From: Aliirhizobium wenxiniae
Lineage (GTDB): Bacteria; Pseudomonadota; Alphaproteobacteria; Rhizobiales; Rhizobiaceae
Direction of reading: 5' to 3'
DNA length: 64,000 nucleotides
NCBI RefSeq assembly: GCF_014201355.1
Contig: NZ_JACHEG010000007.1
Location: 1-64,000 of the forward strand
Shown piece after piece: positions 25,071-33,532 of the stretch. Position 1 is the stretch's first letter; each line of letters begins with the position of its first letter. The notes below the pieces were generated by a model. That model was not told where the DNA came from. It saw nothing but the letters and a program-made list of their open reading frames with translations, and searched no databases. The translations under genes and the position numbers were made by a program.

Positions 25071-26069
25071 ATGCAGATCGGAATGATGGGACTGGGCCGC
25101 ATGGGCGGCAACATGGCACGGCGCCTGATGCGTGCGGGCCATGAATGCGTCGCCTACGACGTCAACCCGGCAGCTGTTGAGGCACTTGTCGGCGAAGGCG
25201 CCATCGGCATTTCGTCCATCGAACAGTTCCTTGAAAAATTGACACCACCGCGTGCCGTATGGATCATGCTTCCGGCGGCGATCACACCCGGCATCGTCGA
25301 CAAGCTGGCAGCCTTCATGCAGCCCGGTGACATGATCATCGATGGCGGAAACTCCAACTACCGAGATGCGGTAGACCAGAGCGCCAAGCTTGCTGAAAAA
25401 GGCATTTCCTACATCGACGTCGGCACGAGCGGCGGCGTCTGGGGCCTTGAGCGCGGCTTTTGCCTGATGATCGGCGGCCCGGACGAAGCGGTCAAACATC
25501 TGGATCCGATCTTCGCGACACTGGCGCCGGGAGCGGATCTCGATCCGTCGCTTCGCCCAGCTGAGCGCGGTTATCTGCATTGCGGCCCGAGCGGCGCCGG
25601 CCACTTCGTCAAGATGGTCCATAACGGCATCGAATACGGAATGATGCAGGCCTATGCCGAAGGCTTCAATGTGCTGAAACAGGCAAATGTCGGCCATGCC
25701 CATCGCGAGGCGGACGCGGAAACGACACCGCTGCCGGACAAGCAGTATTACCAGTTCGACATGGATATCGAGGCGATCAGCGAAGTCTGGCGCCACGGCA
25801 GCGTTATCGGCTCATGGCTGCTCGATTTGACGGCGGACGCCCTGAAGGTCGACCCCTCGCTCAGCAACTTCGGCGGACGCGTTTCGGATTCCGGCGAAGG
25901 GCGCTGGACGATGAAGGCCGCGATCGACATGGGCGTGCCGGTGCCGGTTCTCTCTGCAGCCGTATTCAGCCGCTTCGACAGCCAGGGCAATGCCGAATAC
26001 GCCAACAAGATGCTGTCGCTGATGCGCAAGTCCTTTGGCGGTCACGTTGAAAAGCCGCACGGCAAATAA
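25071..26069 (+). CDS. gnd: 6-phosphogluconate dehydrogenase (short, YqeC type)
   Basis: Oxidoreductase of 332 residues that decarboxylates 6-phosphogluconate to ribulose 5-phosphate. The Rossmann motif GMMGLGRMGGNMARRLM opens the protein. IDGGNSNYRD, the DVGTSGGVWGLERG substrate loop near residue 120, and HCGPSGAGHFVKMVHNGIEYG with the catalytic Lys and Asn are all present. At about 330 residues it belongs to the shorter decarboxylating group rather than the roughly 470-residue enzyme. The chosen ATG follows GAGAGGCTTACAC; 22 further residues upstream in frame are not conserved. Confidence 0.93.
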   Translation: MQIGMMGLGRMGGNMARRLMRAGHECVAYDVNPAAVEALVGEGAIGISSIEQFLEKLTPPRAVWIMLPAAITPGIVDKLAAFMQPGDMIIDGGNSNYRDAVDQSAKLAEKGISYIDVGTSGGVWGLERGFCLMIGGPDEAVKHLDPIFATLAPGADLDPSLRPAERGYLHCGPSGAGHFVKMVHNGIEYGMMQAYAEGFNVLKQANVGHAHREADAETTPLPDKQYYQFDMDIEAISEVWRHGSVIGSWLLDLTADALKVDPSLSNFGGRVSDSGEGRWTMKAAIDMGVPVPVLSAAVFSRFDSQGNAEYANKMLSLMRKSFGGHVEKPHGK

Positions 26070-26079
26070 GACGACAAAA

Positions 26080-26105
26080 CAACTGTTGACACAATAAACA
26101 ATTGT
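26080..26105 (+). promoter_or_regulatory. Two small palindromes around a TTGACA, candidate psu operator
   Basis: Just before the kinase gene, CAACTGTTG (26080-26088) and the perfect ACAATTGT (26098-26105) flank and overlap a TTGACA (26086-26091). The kinase has its own helix-turn-helix, so self-regulation at this site is conceivable. No convincing -10 was seen. Confidence 0.3.
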
Positions 26106-26134
26106 CTGCATGGGTTTCGCAAGGAGCCCATGCA

Positions 26135-27247
26135 ATGACCCAGCCGCTTGCACCACAGGAAAGCGCCGTTCTGGCCTTGATCCGCGAAAACCCTTTCGTC
26201 GGTCAGCAGGAGATTGCCACCGCTCTGGGGCTCGCCCGCTCGACGGTTGCCGCTCATATCGCCCAATTGATGAACAAGGGATATATCCTCGGGCGGGGTT
26301 ATGTTCTCTCATCCGAGGTCCGCGCGTTCTGCATCGGCGGCGCGGTGCTGGACCGCAAATATCACGCCCGTACCAAGATCGTGCTTGAAACATCCAATCC
26401 CGTAGAAAGCACCCGCAGCCTCGGCGGTGTTGCCCGCAATGTGGCCGAGAACCTTGCCCGGCTCGGCTCGGCGACCGGCTTCATATCGATTGTCGGCGAT
26501 GATGACGGCGGGCAGTCGCTGCTCAAATACATGCGCGAAATCGGGATCGACGTCAGTCAGGCCGTGACGACCAGTGAACGCCCGACCGCCGAATATGCGG
26601 CGATTCTCGATGCAGAAGGCGACCTCGTTCTCGGCATTGCCGACATGAACATATTCGACCTGTTTCAGCCGGATCACATCGAGCGCGCCTGGCCTCATCT
26701 TGCGGCTTCGAACTGGGTCTTTGCAGACTGCAATCTTCCGGCCGAAGCGCTTTCGGCGCTAATCGATCGTTGCAGAAATGCGTCCTGCCGGCTGGCGATC
26801 GATGCCGTATCGACCCACAAGGTCATGCGCCTGCCGAAAGACCTGAACGGGATCGACCTCCTGTTCATGAATATCGACGAGGCGAACGCCATTCTCGGCC
26901 AGACAAGCCCGCACACGTCTGAAGGCGCCAAACAGGCCGCATTGGCGCTGCAAAAAGCAGGTGCCGGCATGGCCGTGGTCAGCGCCGGCGCTCAAGGGAT
27001 GGCGGTTGCCGGAGCGGACACGATAGAATTCATCAATGCCGTGAGGGCTGCCCCCGTCGACATGACCGGCGCAGGCGATGCGATGATCGCCGCGACCCTT
27101 CACCGGCTGCTCGAAGGCGACGAGATTTTCGATGCGGCCCGCACCGGCGCGCTTGCCGCCACACTCACCACCGAATGTAATGCCAGCGTGCACCCCGACC
27201 TGTCTGCCGAGCTCATCGAAGCCAATCGGCACAGGCTGACGAACTGA
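26135..27247 (+). CDS. psuK: Pseudouridine kinase with N-terminal helix-turn-helix
   Basis: PfkB-family kinase of 370 residues that phosphorylates pseudouridine to its 5'-phosphate. Residues 1-60 form a winged helix (FVGQQEIATALGLARSTVAA, then MNKGYILGRGY). The kinase domain starts near residue 70. It has GGVARNVAENLARLG and the C-terminal anion-hole motif MTGAGDAMIAA near residue 310 with the catalytic Asp. HTH-PfkB fusions are typical of PsuK in many bacteria and may sense the nucleoside. The ATG at 26135 follows AAGGAGCCCATGCA. The next gene, 15 bases on, is psuG, which fixes the assignment. Confidence 0.93.
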   Translation: MTQPLAPQESAVLALIRENPFVGQQEIATALGLARSTVAAHIAQLMNKGYILGRGYVLSSEVRAFCIGGAVLDRKYHARTKIVLETSNPVESTRSLGGVARNVAENLARLGSATGFISIVGDDDGGQSLLKYMREIGIDVSQAVTTSERPTAEYAAILDAEGDLVLGIADMNIFDLFQPDHIERAWPHLAASNWVFADCNLPAEALSALIDRCRNASCRLAIDAVSTHKVMRLPKDLNGIDLLFMNIDEANAILGQTSPHTSEGAKQAALALQKAGAGMAVVSAGAQGMAVAGADTIEFINAVRAAPVDMTGAGDAMIAATLHRLLEGDEIFDAARTGALAATLTTECNASVHPDLSAELIEANRHRLTN

Positions 27248-27261
27248 AAGGACAAGACGAC

Positions 27262-28185
27262 ATGCAACTGATGAAGCCTAAGCTCAACAAGGAAGTCGCC
27301 GACGCGATTGCGAAGGGCGGACCGGTCGTGGCGCTCGAATCCACCATCATAACCCATGGCATGCCCTATCCCGCCAATCTCGAAACCGCCAAGGCGGTCG
27401 AGGATGTCGTGCGTGCAAACGGCGCCGTCCCGGCAACGATCGCTGTCATCGATGGCGAGCTGCGCGCCGGCATCGACGCCGATGAACTCGAAAAGCTCGC
27501 GCAGGCCAAGGATGTCGTGAAGGCCTCCGGCCGAGACCTCGCAGTTGCCATGGTGCGCAAGCAGACGGCCGGCACGACCGTTTCCGCAACGATGCTTTTG
27601 GCTGATCTCGCCGGCATCGAGATTTTCGCCACTGGCGGCGTCGGCGGTGTTCACCGCGGTGCCGAGCAGACCTTTGACATTTCCGCCGACCTGACCGAGC
27701 TCGGCCGCACGAAAACCGCCGTTGTCTGCGCCGGCGTCAAGTCCATCCTCGATATCGCCAAGACGCTCGAATATCTGGAAACCCAGCGCGTTCCCGTCAT
27801 CGCCTACGGAACAGACGAATTCCCGGCCTTCTTCACGCGCAAGAGCGGTTACAAGGCCGATCACAAGCTGGACAGCGCCGCCGAGATTGCCAAGGCCATG
27901 TGGCTGCATCACCAGCTCGGGACCGGCACAGGTCTTCTGATCGCAAACCCGATCCCGGAAGCTGCGGCTCTGACGCCGAAATTCATCGATGGCACGATTG
28001 CCGACGCGGTTCGCGAAGCCGATGAACGCGGTATCGGCCGCAAGGAACTGACGCCCTTCCTGCTTGCGCGCATCAACGAGCTCTCCAAGGGCGAAAGCCT
28101 GAAGGCGAATATCGAGCTGGTGAAGAACAATGCGACGCTGGCCGCCAAGATGGCTGTCGCCTATTCGGCCTTCAAGAAAGGCTGA
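27262..28185 (+). CDS. psuG: Pseudouridine-5'-phosphate glycosidase
   Basis: Enzyme of 307 residues that splits the C-C glycosidic bond of pseudouridine 5'-phosphate, giving uracil and ribose 5-phosphate. The N-terminal VVALESTIITHGMPYP holds the catalytic Glu region. GTTVSATMLLAD, FATGGVGGVHRGAEQTFDIS (Lys/Asp metal and phosphate region) and YGTDEFPAFFTR are strong family signatures. It follows psuK with a good ribosome binding site (GAAAGGACAAGACGAC). The pair salvages pseudouridine from RNA turnover. No dedicated importer is adjacent. A strong hairpin ends the unit. Confidence 0.95.
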   Translation: MQLMKPKLNKEVADAIAKGGPVVALESTIITHGMPYPANLETAKAVEDVVRANGAVPATIAVIDGELRAGIDADELEKLAQAKDVVKASGRDLAVAMVRKQTAGTTVSATMLLADLAGIEIFATGGVGGVHRGAEQTFDISADLTELGRTKTAVVCAGVKSILDIAKTLEYLETQRVPVIAYGTDEFPAFFTRKSGYKADHKLDSAAEIAKAMWLHHQLGTGTGLLIANPIPEAAALTPKFIDGTIADAVREADERGIGRKELTPFLLARINELSKGESLKANIELVKNNATLAAKMAVAYSAFKKG

Positions 28186-28196
28186 CCGCCCAAGAG

Positions 28197-28224
28197 ATAC
28201 GGCTGGGTCTCAACCCAGCCGTAT
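28197..28224. terminator. Bidirectional terminator between psuG and the urocanase-like gene
   Basis: A perfect 12-base stem (28197-28208 with 28213-28224) closes a four-base loop. It separates two convergent units; the stop codon of the minus-strand gene (28210-28212) lies in the loop. Flanking T tracts are poor. Confidence 0.7.
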
Positions 28225-29871
28225 GTGAGGGACCTTTCCCCGCTCGGCGGCCTCGACCGCATCTTCATAACCCGCATCGGCATAACGGATGATGCCGAGC
28301 GATGTGTCATTGGTGATCGCCATGTCGAGCCGCTCGGCTGCGGCTTCCGTACCGTCGGCCACGATTGTCACCCCGGCGCTGGTCATATAGCCGGCATAAC
28401 CGCCGCCTCCCGAATGAATGACGACGAGATCGGCCATGGACGAACAAAGCGCCATGGCGTTGATCAGCGGCCAGTCGGCAATCGCATCCGAGCCATCCTT
28501 CATGTTTTCGGTCATGATATTCGGATGCGCCATCGCTCCGGCATCGAGATGGTCACGCGAGAAGGCAATAGGCCCCCTGAGCTCGCCATTTGCCACCAGT
28601 TCGTTGACAGCAAGCGCCAATTTCGTGCGTTCGCCATGGCCAAGCCAGGCAATCCGTGCCGGAAGCCCCTCAAACGGAACGTTCTCCCGCGCCAGCCGGA
28701 TCCAGTTCGTGACGATATGATTGTTCGGGAAAAGCTCAAGAACGAGATCGTCGATACGACCGATATCGCTTTCCTCACCGGATAACGCCATCCAGCGGAA
28801 GGGGCCGATCGCACGGCAGAAAAGCGGCCTTAGATAGGCTTCGGTAAAGATCGGGATGTCGAATGCATTTTCGACCCCACCCTCCCTGGCCTGGGTGCGG
28901 ATGAGATTGCCATTGTCGAAAACCTCGGCTCCCCTCTCTTGCAGGGTCAGCATGGCGCGGACATGATCGGCGATCGAGGCGCGGCTCGCCGCCATCAACT
29001 GCCCCTGCCCTTCCTTTCGAAGCCGCCGTACTTCCTCAAGGCTCATGCCTTTCGGGACATAGCCATAAACCAGATCATGCGCCGAGGTCTGGTCGGACAC
29101 GACGTCCGGCACGATGCCGCGCTTGACGATCTGCGGATAGATATCGGCGGCGTTGCCGACGAGGCCGATCGACACCGCCCGCTTCTCTTTCACTGCCTCA
29201 TCGATCATCGCAAGCGCGGTGTCGAGATCGGGCGCGACCTCATCGAGGAAACCGATCGCCTTGCGTTTGGCCACGCGTTCGGGATCGATATCGACGACAA
29301 GGATCGCCGCCCCCGCCATGCGGCCGGCAAGCGGCTGCGCACCACCCATTCCACCGAGCCCCGCAGTCAGCACGAACCGGCCGGCAAGCGTGCCGCCGAA
29401 ACGCTTTTCGGCAATCCGCATGAAGATCTCGTAGGTCCCCTGGATCACGCCTTGGCTGCCGATATACTGCCAGGCCCCTGCCGTCAGCCCACCCCAGCAG
29501 ATCAGTCCCTTTTCCTGCAATTGGTAGAAATATTCCGCCTTCGCCCACTGGCCGACAATATTGCAGTTCGCCATGATCACCAGCGGCGCCTTGGAATGGG
29601 TCTTCAGCAACCCGACCGGTTTGCCGGACTGGATGATCAGTGTCTGGTCTTCATCCATCTCCTTCAATGCCCTGACAATCGCATCATGCGCCGCCCAGTT
29701 GCGCGCGGCCTTACCCAGCGCCGCATAAACGATGAGATTATCGGGATCTTCGCCGACCGAGAGAACGTTTTCGAGAAGTCTCAGCAACGCCTCCTGCCGC
29801 CAGCCTTTGGTCCGCAACTCCGGCCCTCCGGGGATCGGGAATTTAGGATGGCGCGGATTGGGCTTCGGCAT
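28210..29871 (-). CDS. Urocanate hydratase family protein, divergent
   Basis: NAD-containing hydratase of 553 residues, the normal length of urocanase (HutU). It keeps the NAD-binding TAGLGGMGGAQPLAGR, the GSQGVIQGTYE loop, the active-site Cys in PLFCRAIGPFRW and DQTSAHD. From memory of canonical HutU, several otherwise constant segments differ: LHGNAA is LVGNAA here, NSN is NCN, and the glycine-rich C-terminal segment reads HSGGGGYAGYMTSAG instead of the usual HHGGGVGMGFSQHSG. These changes suggest a urocanate-like substrate with a different ring substituent. It is last in an operon with a DUF917 protein and an M20 hydrolase. There is no hutH or hutI nearby. The ATG at 29871 follows AGGAGAACAGC. 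Confidence 0.85.
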   Translation of the reverse strand: MPKPNPRHPKFPIPGGPELRTKGWRQEALLRLLENVLSVGEDPDNLIVYAALGKAARNWAAHDAIVRALKEMDEDQTLIIQSGKPVGLLKTHSKAPLVIMANCNIVGQWAKAEYFYQLQEKGLICWGGLTAGAWQYIGSQGVIQGTYEIFMRIAEKRFGGTLAGRFVLTAGLGGMGGAQPLAGRMAGAAILVVDIDPERVAKRKAIGFLDEVAPDLDTALAMIDEAVKEKRAVSIGLVGNAADIYPQIVKRGIVPDVVSDQTSAHDLVYGYVPKGMSLEEVRRLRKEGQGQLMAASRASIADHVRAMLTLQERGAEVFDNGNLIRTQAREGGVENAFDIPIFTEAYLRPLFCRAIGPFRWMALSGEESDIGRIDDLVLELFPNNHIVTNWIRLARENVPFEGLPARIAWLGHGERTKLALAVNELVANGELRGPIAFSRDHLDAGAMAHPNIMTENMKDGSDAIADWPLINAMALCSSMADLVVIHSGGGGYAGYMTSAGVTIVADGTEAAAERLDMAITNDTSLGIIRYADAGYEDAVEAAERGKVPHIRLG

Positions 29872-29925
29872 GCTGTTCTCCTGATCGCTCTGCTGTTCAG
29901 CTCTGCCCCTCATCCGCCTGCCGGC

Positions 29926-31014
29926 TCACCCCAGTGCGTAATCGGCAATGCTGATCCCGAGCGCCTTCTCGACGATCGGGTAGACCGAGGGATCCTTGAC
30001 GCTCGACGACAGCGGAATGATCGTCTTCGGCACATGCAGAAGAAATACAGGCATGCCGATCTGCAGCTGCCCGACGCTCATCGGCTCGCCCTCCGGAGAC
30101 AGCGTCGAAATGATGTCGGGAAAGGTCGCGAGCCGGTTTCCACCGGCATCATCCACCGCCATGTATTCGTTCATTACATGCAGCGTCACTGCCCTGTCGC
30201 CGCGACCGACCGTGATCGTGCCGACATCGAATGCTTCCTTCGTATAGACGACCGATTTTGCGCTGATCTCGCCCTCTGCGATGATCGAGCCCCCGGTCGT
30301 CTTGACGATCGCGTCGATGATCGCATGCCCTCCTCTGGCATCCGCCTCGATGATCGCTTCCCCGAGTTTCAGCGTGAGACTGATGCCACCGAGCGCCGCA
30401 TTCCGGCGAACATAGGAGGCCCGTAGCGGATTGCGGCAGGAGGCAATGAAGCCGCCCGACATGTCGGAAGCCGTGCGCAGCACCGGCGAGACCTTGGCGG
30501 TCGCACCACGAATAACCAGCTCGATGTAGCGGTTCTCGGCACGATTGCCGCCGACAGCCGTCTGGATCATCTCGTCCGGCGAATTGGCCATGCCGATCGA
30601 GCCCATGTCGCCGGTCGGATGGGCACGCACATCGCCGACAGCATCCAGCACCTTGGTGCCGAGAATGGCGGAAGGCAGCCAGCCGTTCAGCGTCGAGGAC
30701 TTGCCGTTCTGGCCGATCATCAGGGCCGAAACCTTCTCGCCCAGCGCATCCTGCAGAAGCTGCACCGCCTTGACGTAGTCGACGCCCTGCATTTCCCATG
30801 CGGTTGTGGAAGCCGGAGCGCCGATCGCAGCCGCAGTCGCGACCCAGTCGTCATCCCGCAACTCGTCGATCGTGATCAGCTCCGGCCTGCCGATCGAGAC
30901 CGCCGCATAACCCAGCATGCGGCCATGATCAGACCAGCCACCGCCACCGGCCGCATAAACGGAACCTCCGCGAACGGCGGCTTCGACATCCTTCTCCGTC
31001 AGTATGCGCCCCAT
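29926..31014 (-). CDS. DUF917 / S-methyl-thiohydantoin desulfurase-like protein
   Basis: Protein of 362 residues, recognised as the DUF917 family, which I recall as renamed after a thiohydantoin desulfurase activity; it is related to hydantoinase-linked proteins. It opens with a glycine-rich stretch VYAAGGGGWSDHGRM near residue 20. Other visible features are MIGQNGKSSTLNGWL, GDMGSIGMANSPDE and a C-terminal VGQLQIGMPVFLLHVP. No signal peptide or membrane helix is seen. AGGGAGATTGC precedes the ATG. It is flanked by an M20 amidohydrolase gene (10 bases upstream) and the urocanase-like gene (54 bases downstream). The likely substrate is the hydantoin or thiohydantoin made by the hydratase, which is inferred from context. 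Confidence 0.75.
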   Translation of the reverse strand: MGRILTEKDVEAAVRGGSVYAAGGGGWSDHGRMLGYAAVSIGRPELITIDELRDDDWVATAAAIGAPASTTAWEMQGVDYVKAVQLLQDALGEKVSALMIGQNGKSSTLNGWLPSAILGTKVLDAVGDVRAHPTGDMGSIGMANSPDEMIQTAVGGNRAENRYIELVIRGATAKVSPVLRTASDMSGGFIASCRNPLRASYVRRNAALGGISLTLKLGEAIIEADARGGHAIIDAIVKTTGGSIIAEGEISAKSVVYTKEAFDVGTITVGRGDRAVTLHVMNEYMAVDDAGGNRLATFPDIISTLSPEGEPMSVGQLQIGMPVFLLHVPKTIIPLSSSVKDPSVYPIVEKALGISIADYALG

Positions 31015-31023
31015 GCAATCTCC

Positions 31024-32271
31024 CTATCTTTTATCCAGATCCAGAACTGCCTCGTATAAAACAGCGGCCCCGAGCGTTATCGCGTCATTCTCAGACCATT
31101 CTTCCGCCGCATGGCTGCGCCCGTCCTTGCTGGCGATGAAGATCATCGCAGCCGGCGCCACCTTGGAAAGGAAGGCGGCGTCATGGCCGGCACCGGAAAC
31201 CATCGGCCTGCTGGTGGCGCCGATACGAGCCGCACTCGATGCCAATATTTCCGTCACCATCCCGGACATAGGCGTCGGTGCCGCATTGGAAACCCTGCGG
31301 GGCTCAGCAATCGTGACCTTCCGTTTTGCAGCGGTCTGCACACAAAGCGCAGACAAGGCCGCAACGAATTCATCCATGAGAGCAGGATCGACCGCCCGGG
31401 CGTCGATCAGCATGCGAACATGGGACGGAATGACATTCGCGGCATTCGGCTCCATCGAAAACTCACCGACAGTGCCCGCGAAATAGCTGGATCCGAGAGC
31501 GAGTTCCTTGGCGATACGCTCGATGCCGAGCACAAGGCAGGATGCGGCCCCCAAGGCGTCGTAACGCGCATTCATCGGTGTCGTGCCGGCATGGTCGGCA
31601 CGACCTTCGACCAGGATCTCGAAGCGGGAAATGCCGGTGATCGCCCCGACGATGCCGATATCGATACCTTCCCGCTCGAGCACGGTGCCTTGTTCGATAT
31701 GCAATTCCAGAAAGGCCTTGATGTCATCGCGGCCACCGGTCTGTATCGGATCGCCGCCAACCTCGCGGATGCCTTCGGCAAGATCGACACGTTTTCCTTC
31801 GATATCGGCAGTCCGCTCAAGCCATTCGCTTGGCCGAACACCGGTCATGCCCCGGCTGCCGATGCAAGATACGCCGAAAATCGACACTTCTTCCGCAAGA
31901 AAATCGACGATTTCCAGATCATGCTCCAGCTCGATGCCGGCGTCATCCAGCGCGCGCGCCACTTCGAGAGCAGCGATCACACCAGCGATCCCATCGAAAC
32001 GACCGCCATTCGGCACTGTGTCCGTATGTGACCCGAGCATCAGCGTACCACCACCCGTTTTTCCACGGCGTAGGCCGATCAGGTTACCGGCAGCATCAAT
32101 GCGCGTTTCAAGGCCCGCCTCTCGAAAGACCTTTTCCACATAGGCACGTCCCCTGAGGAACATCGGTGTGAATGCACGGCGCGTCCAAGGCCGGTCGAGT
32201 TCGGTGATATTGGCCAGAGCATCGATATCCGCCGCGATACGGCCGGCATTGACGACGAGATTGGAAGTCAT
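31024..32271 (-). CDS. M20 amidohydrolase (N-carbamoyl amino acid / allantoate type)
   Basis: Binuclear zinc hydrolase of 415 residues in the M20 group that holds N-carbamoyl-L-amino-acid hydrolases, beta-ureidopropionase and allantoate amidohydrolase. Metal motifs are MLGSHTDTVPNGGRFDG near residue 80, FLAEEVSIFG near 128, and HIEQGTVLE near 193. The dimerisation domain has GRADHAGTTPMNAR near residue 228. The last His motif is SGAGHDAAFL near 365. With the urocanase-like and DUF917 neighbours, an N-carbamoyl amino acid (for example N-carbamoyl-glutamate from hydantoin ring opening) is the most coherent substrate. Allantoate is the alternative. It is first in the minus-strand operon. Confidence 0.88.
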   Translation of the reverse strand: MTSNLVVNAGRIAADIDALANITELDRPWTRRAFTPMFLRGRAYVEKVFREAGLETRIDAAGNLIGLRRGKTGGGTLMLGSHTDTVPNGGRFDGIAGVIAALEVARALDDAGIELEHDLEIVDFLAEEVSIFGVSCIGSRGMTGVRPSEWLERTADIEGKRVDLAEGIREVGGDPIQTGGRDDIKAFLELHIEQGTVLEREGIDIGIVGAITGISRFEILVEGRADHAGTTPMNARYDALGAASCLVLGIERIAKELALGSSYFAGTVGEFSMEPNAANVIPSHVRMLIDARAVDPALMDEFVAALSALCVQTAAKRKVTIAEPRRVSNAAPTPMSGMVTEILASSAARIGATSRPMVSGAGHDAAFLSKVAPAAMIFIASKDGRSHAAEEWSENDAITLGAAVLYEAVLDLDKR

Positions 32272-32606
32272 ATGGCATGATCCTGAAATGAAATGCTGGC
32301 AGTAGATCGGGCGAAGTATTCGCGCCGGCTCGACACCTGGCTTCGCCCTTTCCTCGATGAGTATCCAGAGAAGATAGGTTCACGAAACCTGGCAAGGCAA
32401 GCTGATTTGATCGGAAATCGGCCTACCGATCGCGGCAATCATCGGCCCGACGCGACACGCGGGAAAGCCCGATTGAAGCCGTTGACGGCTCAGAAAACAT
32501 CGGTCATTTGTATAGGCAATAATACGAACAGCGGAAAATTCGCTGTCACACGGTGGGAACAGCCGAACTGCGGTCCTTAAGGTAGAACAACGCGGAGAAA
32601 TCACCA
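32272..32606. promoter_or_regulatory. Divergent control region of the imidazole-type catabolic island
   Basis: This 335-base region separates the M20 gene from the binding-protein gene. Open frames inside it have no ribosome binding site or family resemblance and are not called. Near the plus-strand gene is the inverted repeat TTTGTAT (32507-32513) with ATACGAA (32522-32528), 6 of 7 matched, spaced by 8 bases. It overlaps a TATTAT that could be a minus-strand -10 and lies after a plus-strand TTGACG at 32482. GTAT...ATAC symmetry suits a HutC/GntR regulator such as the one encoded at 35624-36376. Confidence 0.5.
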
Positions 32607-33434
32607 ATGCTCAAAAGACAACTGATGAAGGCTGTCGCCGCCGGCGCCCTTCTGCTTGCCACATCTTTCTCGGCCCACGCGGAAGACGTGCTGGCCAAGG
32701 CCAAGGCTGCAGGCGTGCTGAAAGTCGGCACGGAAACGGCTTTCGCCCCCTTCGACTTCATCGATGCCGGCGAACACAAGGGCCTGAACGTCGATTTCTT
32801 CGAGGCGCTCGGCAAGGATCTTGGCGTCAAGATCGAATGGGTAGAACTGCCCTGGGATAGCGTTCTGCCAAGCCTTGAAGCAGGCAAGTTCGATGTCGTT
32901 GCCGGCCCGGCAACCATCACCAAGGCCCGTATCGCGCGTTATCGCATGAGTGCCCCGGTCGCAGAAGCTTCCGTCGCCATCCTGAAAAAGGCCGGTGACA
33001 CCTCGATCACCAAGCCGGCCGACATTGCAGGCAAGGCCGTCGGCGTCGGCAAGGCAACCGCACAGCTGGCACAGCTGCAGGAATATTCCGCGACGCTTCC
33101 GGAAAAGGTCAACGTCCGCGAATACGTCTCATTCAACGATGCTTACGCCGACCTCGCAACCGGCCGCGTTGTCGCCGTCGCGAACTCCCTTCCGAACATC
33201 GCCTTCGTCGCCAAGCAGCGCAACGGCGCATTCGAAGTCGTGACGCCTGCCTTCGGCAAGAAGACCTATTTCGGCTTCATCGGCACCAAGGACGACGATC
33301 ACAAGTCGCTGCTCGATTATATCGACAACGAAATCATCGCGATGAAGAAGGACGGACGTCTGGGCAAGCTGCAGGAAAAGTGGTTCGGCACGACGTTCGA
33401 CACGCCGGACTCGGTGCCTGATCCGGCATTCTGA
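32607..33434 (+). CDS. Polar amino acid ABC importer, periplasmic binding protein
   Basis: Periplasmic binding protein (SBP_bac_3) of 275 residues. A signal peptide with LLLATSFSAHAED cleaves near residue 26. The mature protein begins with a typical VLKVGTETAFAPFDFID and includes LNVDFFEALGKDLG and FGFIGTKDDDHKSL. The Arg that binds the amino acid carboxylate is probably in the ATITKARIARYRMS segment near residue 110. The substrate is an amino or organic acid; from the cluster, an imidazole-derived acid is suggested. It is the first gene of the plus-strand operon and is followed by a hairpin. Confidence 0.9.
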   Translation: MLKRQLMKAVAAGALLLATSFSAHAEDVLAKAKAAGVLKVGTETAFAPFDFIDAGEHKGLNVDFFEALGKDLGVKIEWVELPWDSVLPSLEAGKFDVVAGPATITKARIARYRMSAPVAEASVAILKKAGDTSITKPADIAGKAVGVGKATAQLAQLQEYSATLPEKVNVREYVSFNDAYADLATGRVVAVANSLPNIAFVAKQRNGAFEVVTPAFGKKTYFGFIGTKDDDHKSLLDYIDNEIIAMKKDGRLGKLQEKWFGTTFDTPDSVPDPAF

Positions 33435-33447
33435 GCTTCAGTCGATA

Positions 33448-33472
33448 GGGGGATGTGCCTTGCGCATCTCCC
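33448..33472 (+). terminator. Intercistronic hairpin after the binding-protein gene
   Basis: Eleven bases (33448-33458) pair with 33462-33472 around a three-base loop, including two G-U pairs. There is no T tract. It probably stabilises the upstream mRNA or attenuates the downstream permease genes. Confidence 0.6.
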
Positions 33473-33532
33473 ATCACTCGTTCCTTCCGTTTCGCCCTGC
33501 GCTCTGCGCCCGCGACCAACGAAGCGTAACCG

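Noticed and set aside
28939..30426. 495-codon open frame on the plus strand
   Set aside because: It is antisense across the urocanase-like and DUF917 genes and shows no domain.
32293..32580. 95-codon open frame in the divergent control region
   Set aside because: No ribosome binding site, no recognisable features, and it covers the operator candidate and promoter elements.
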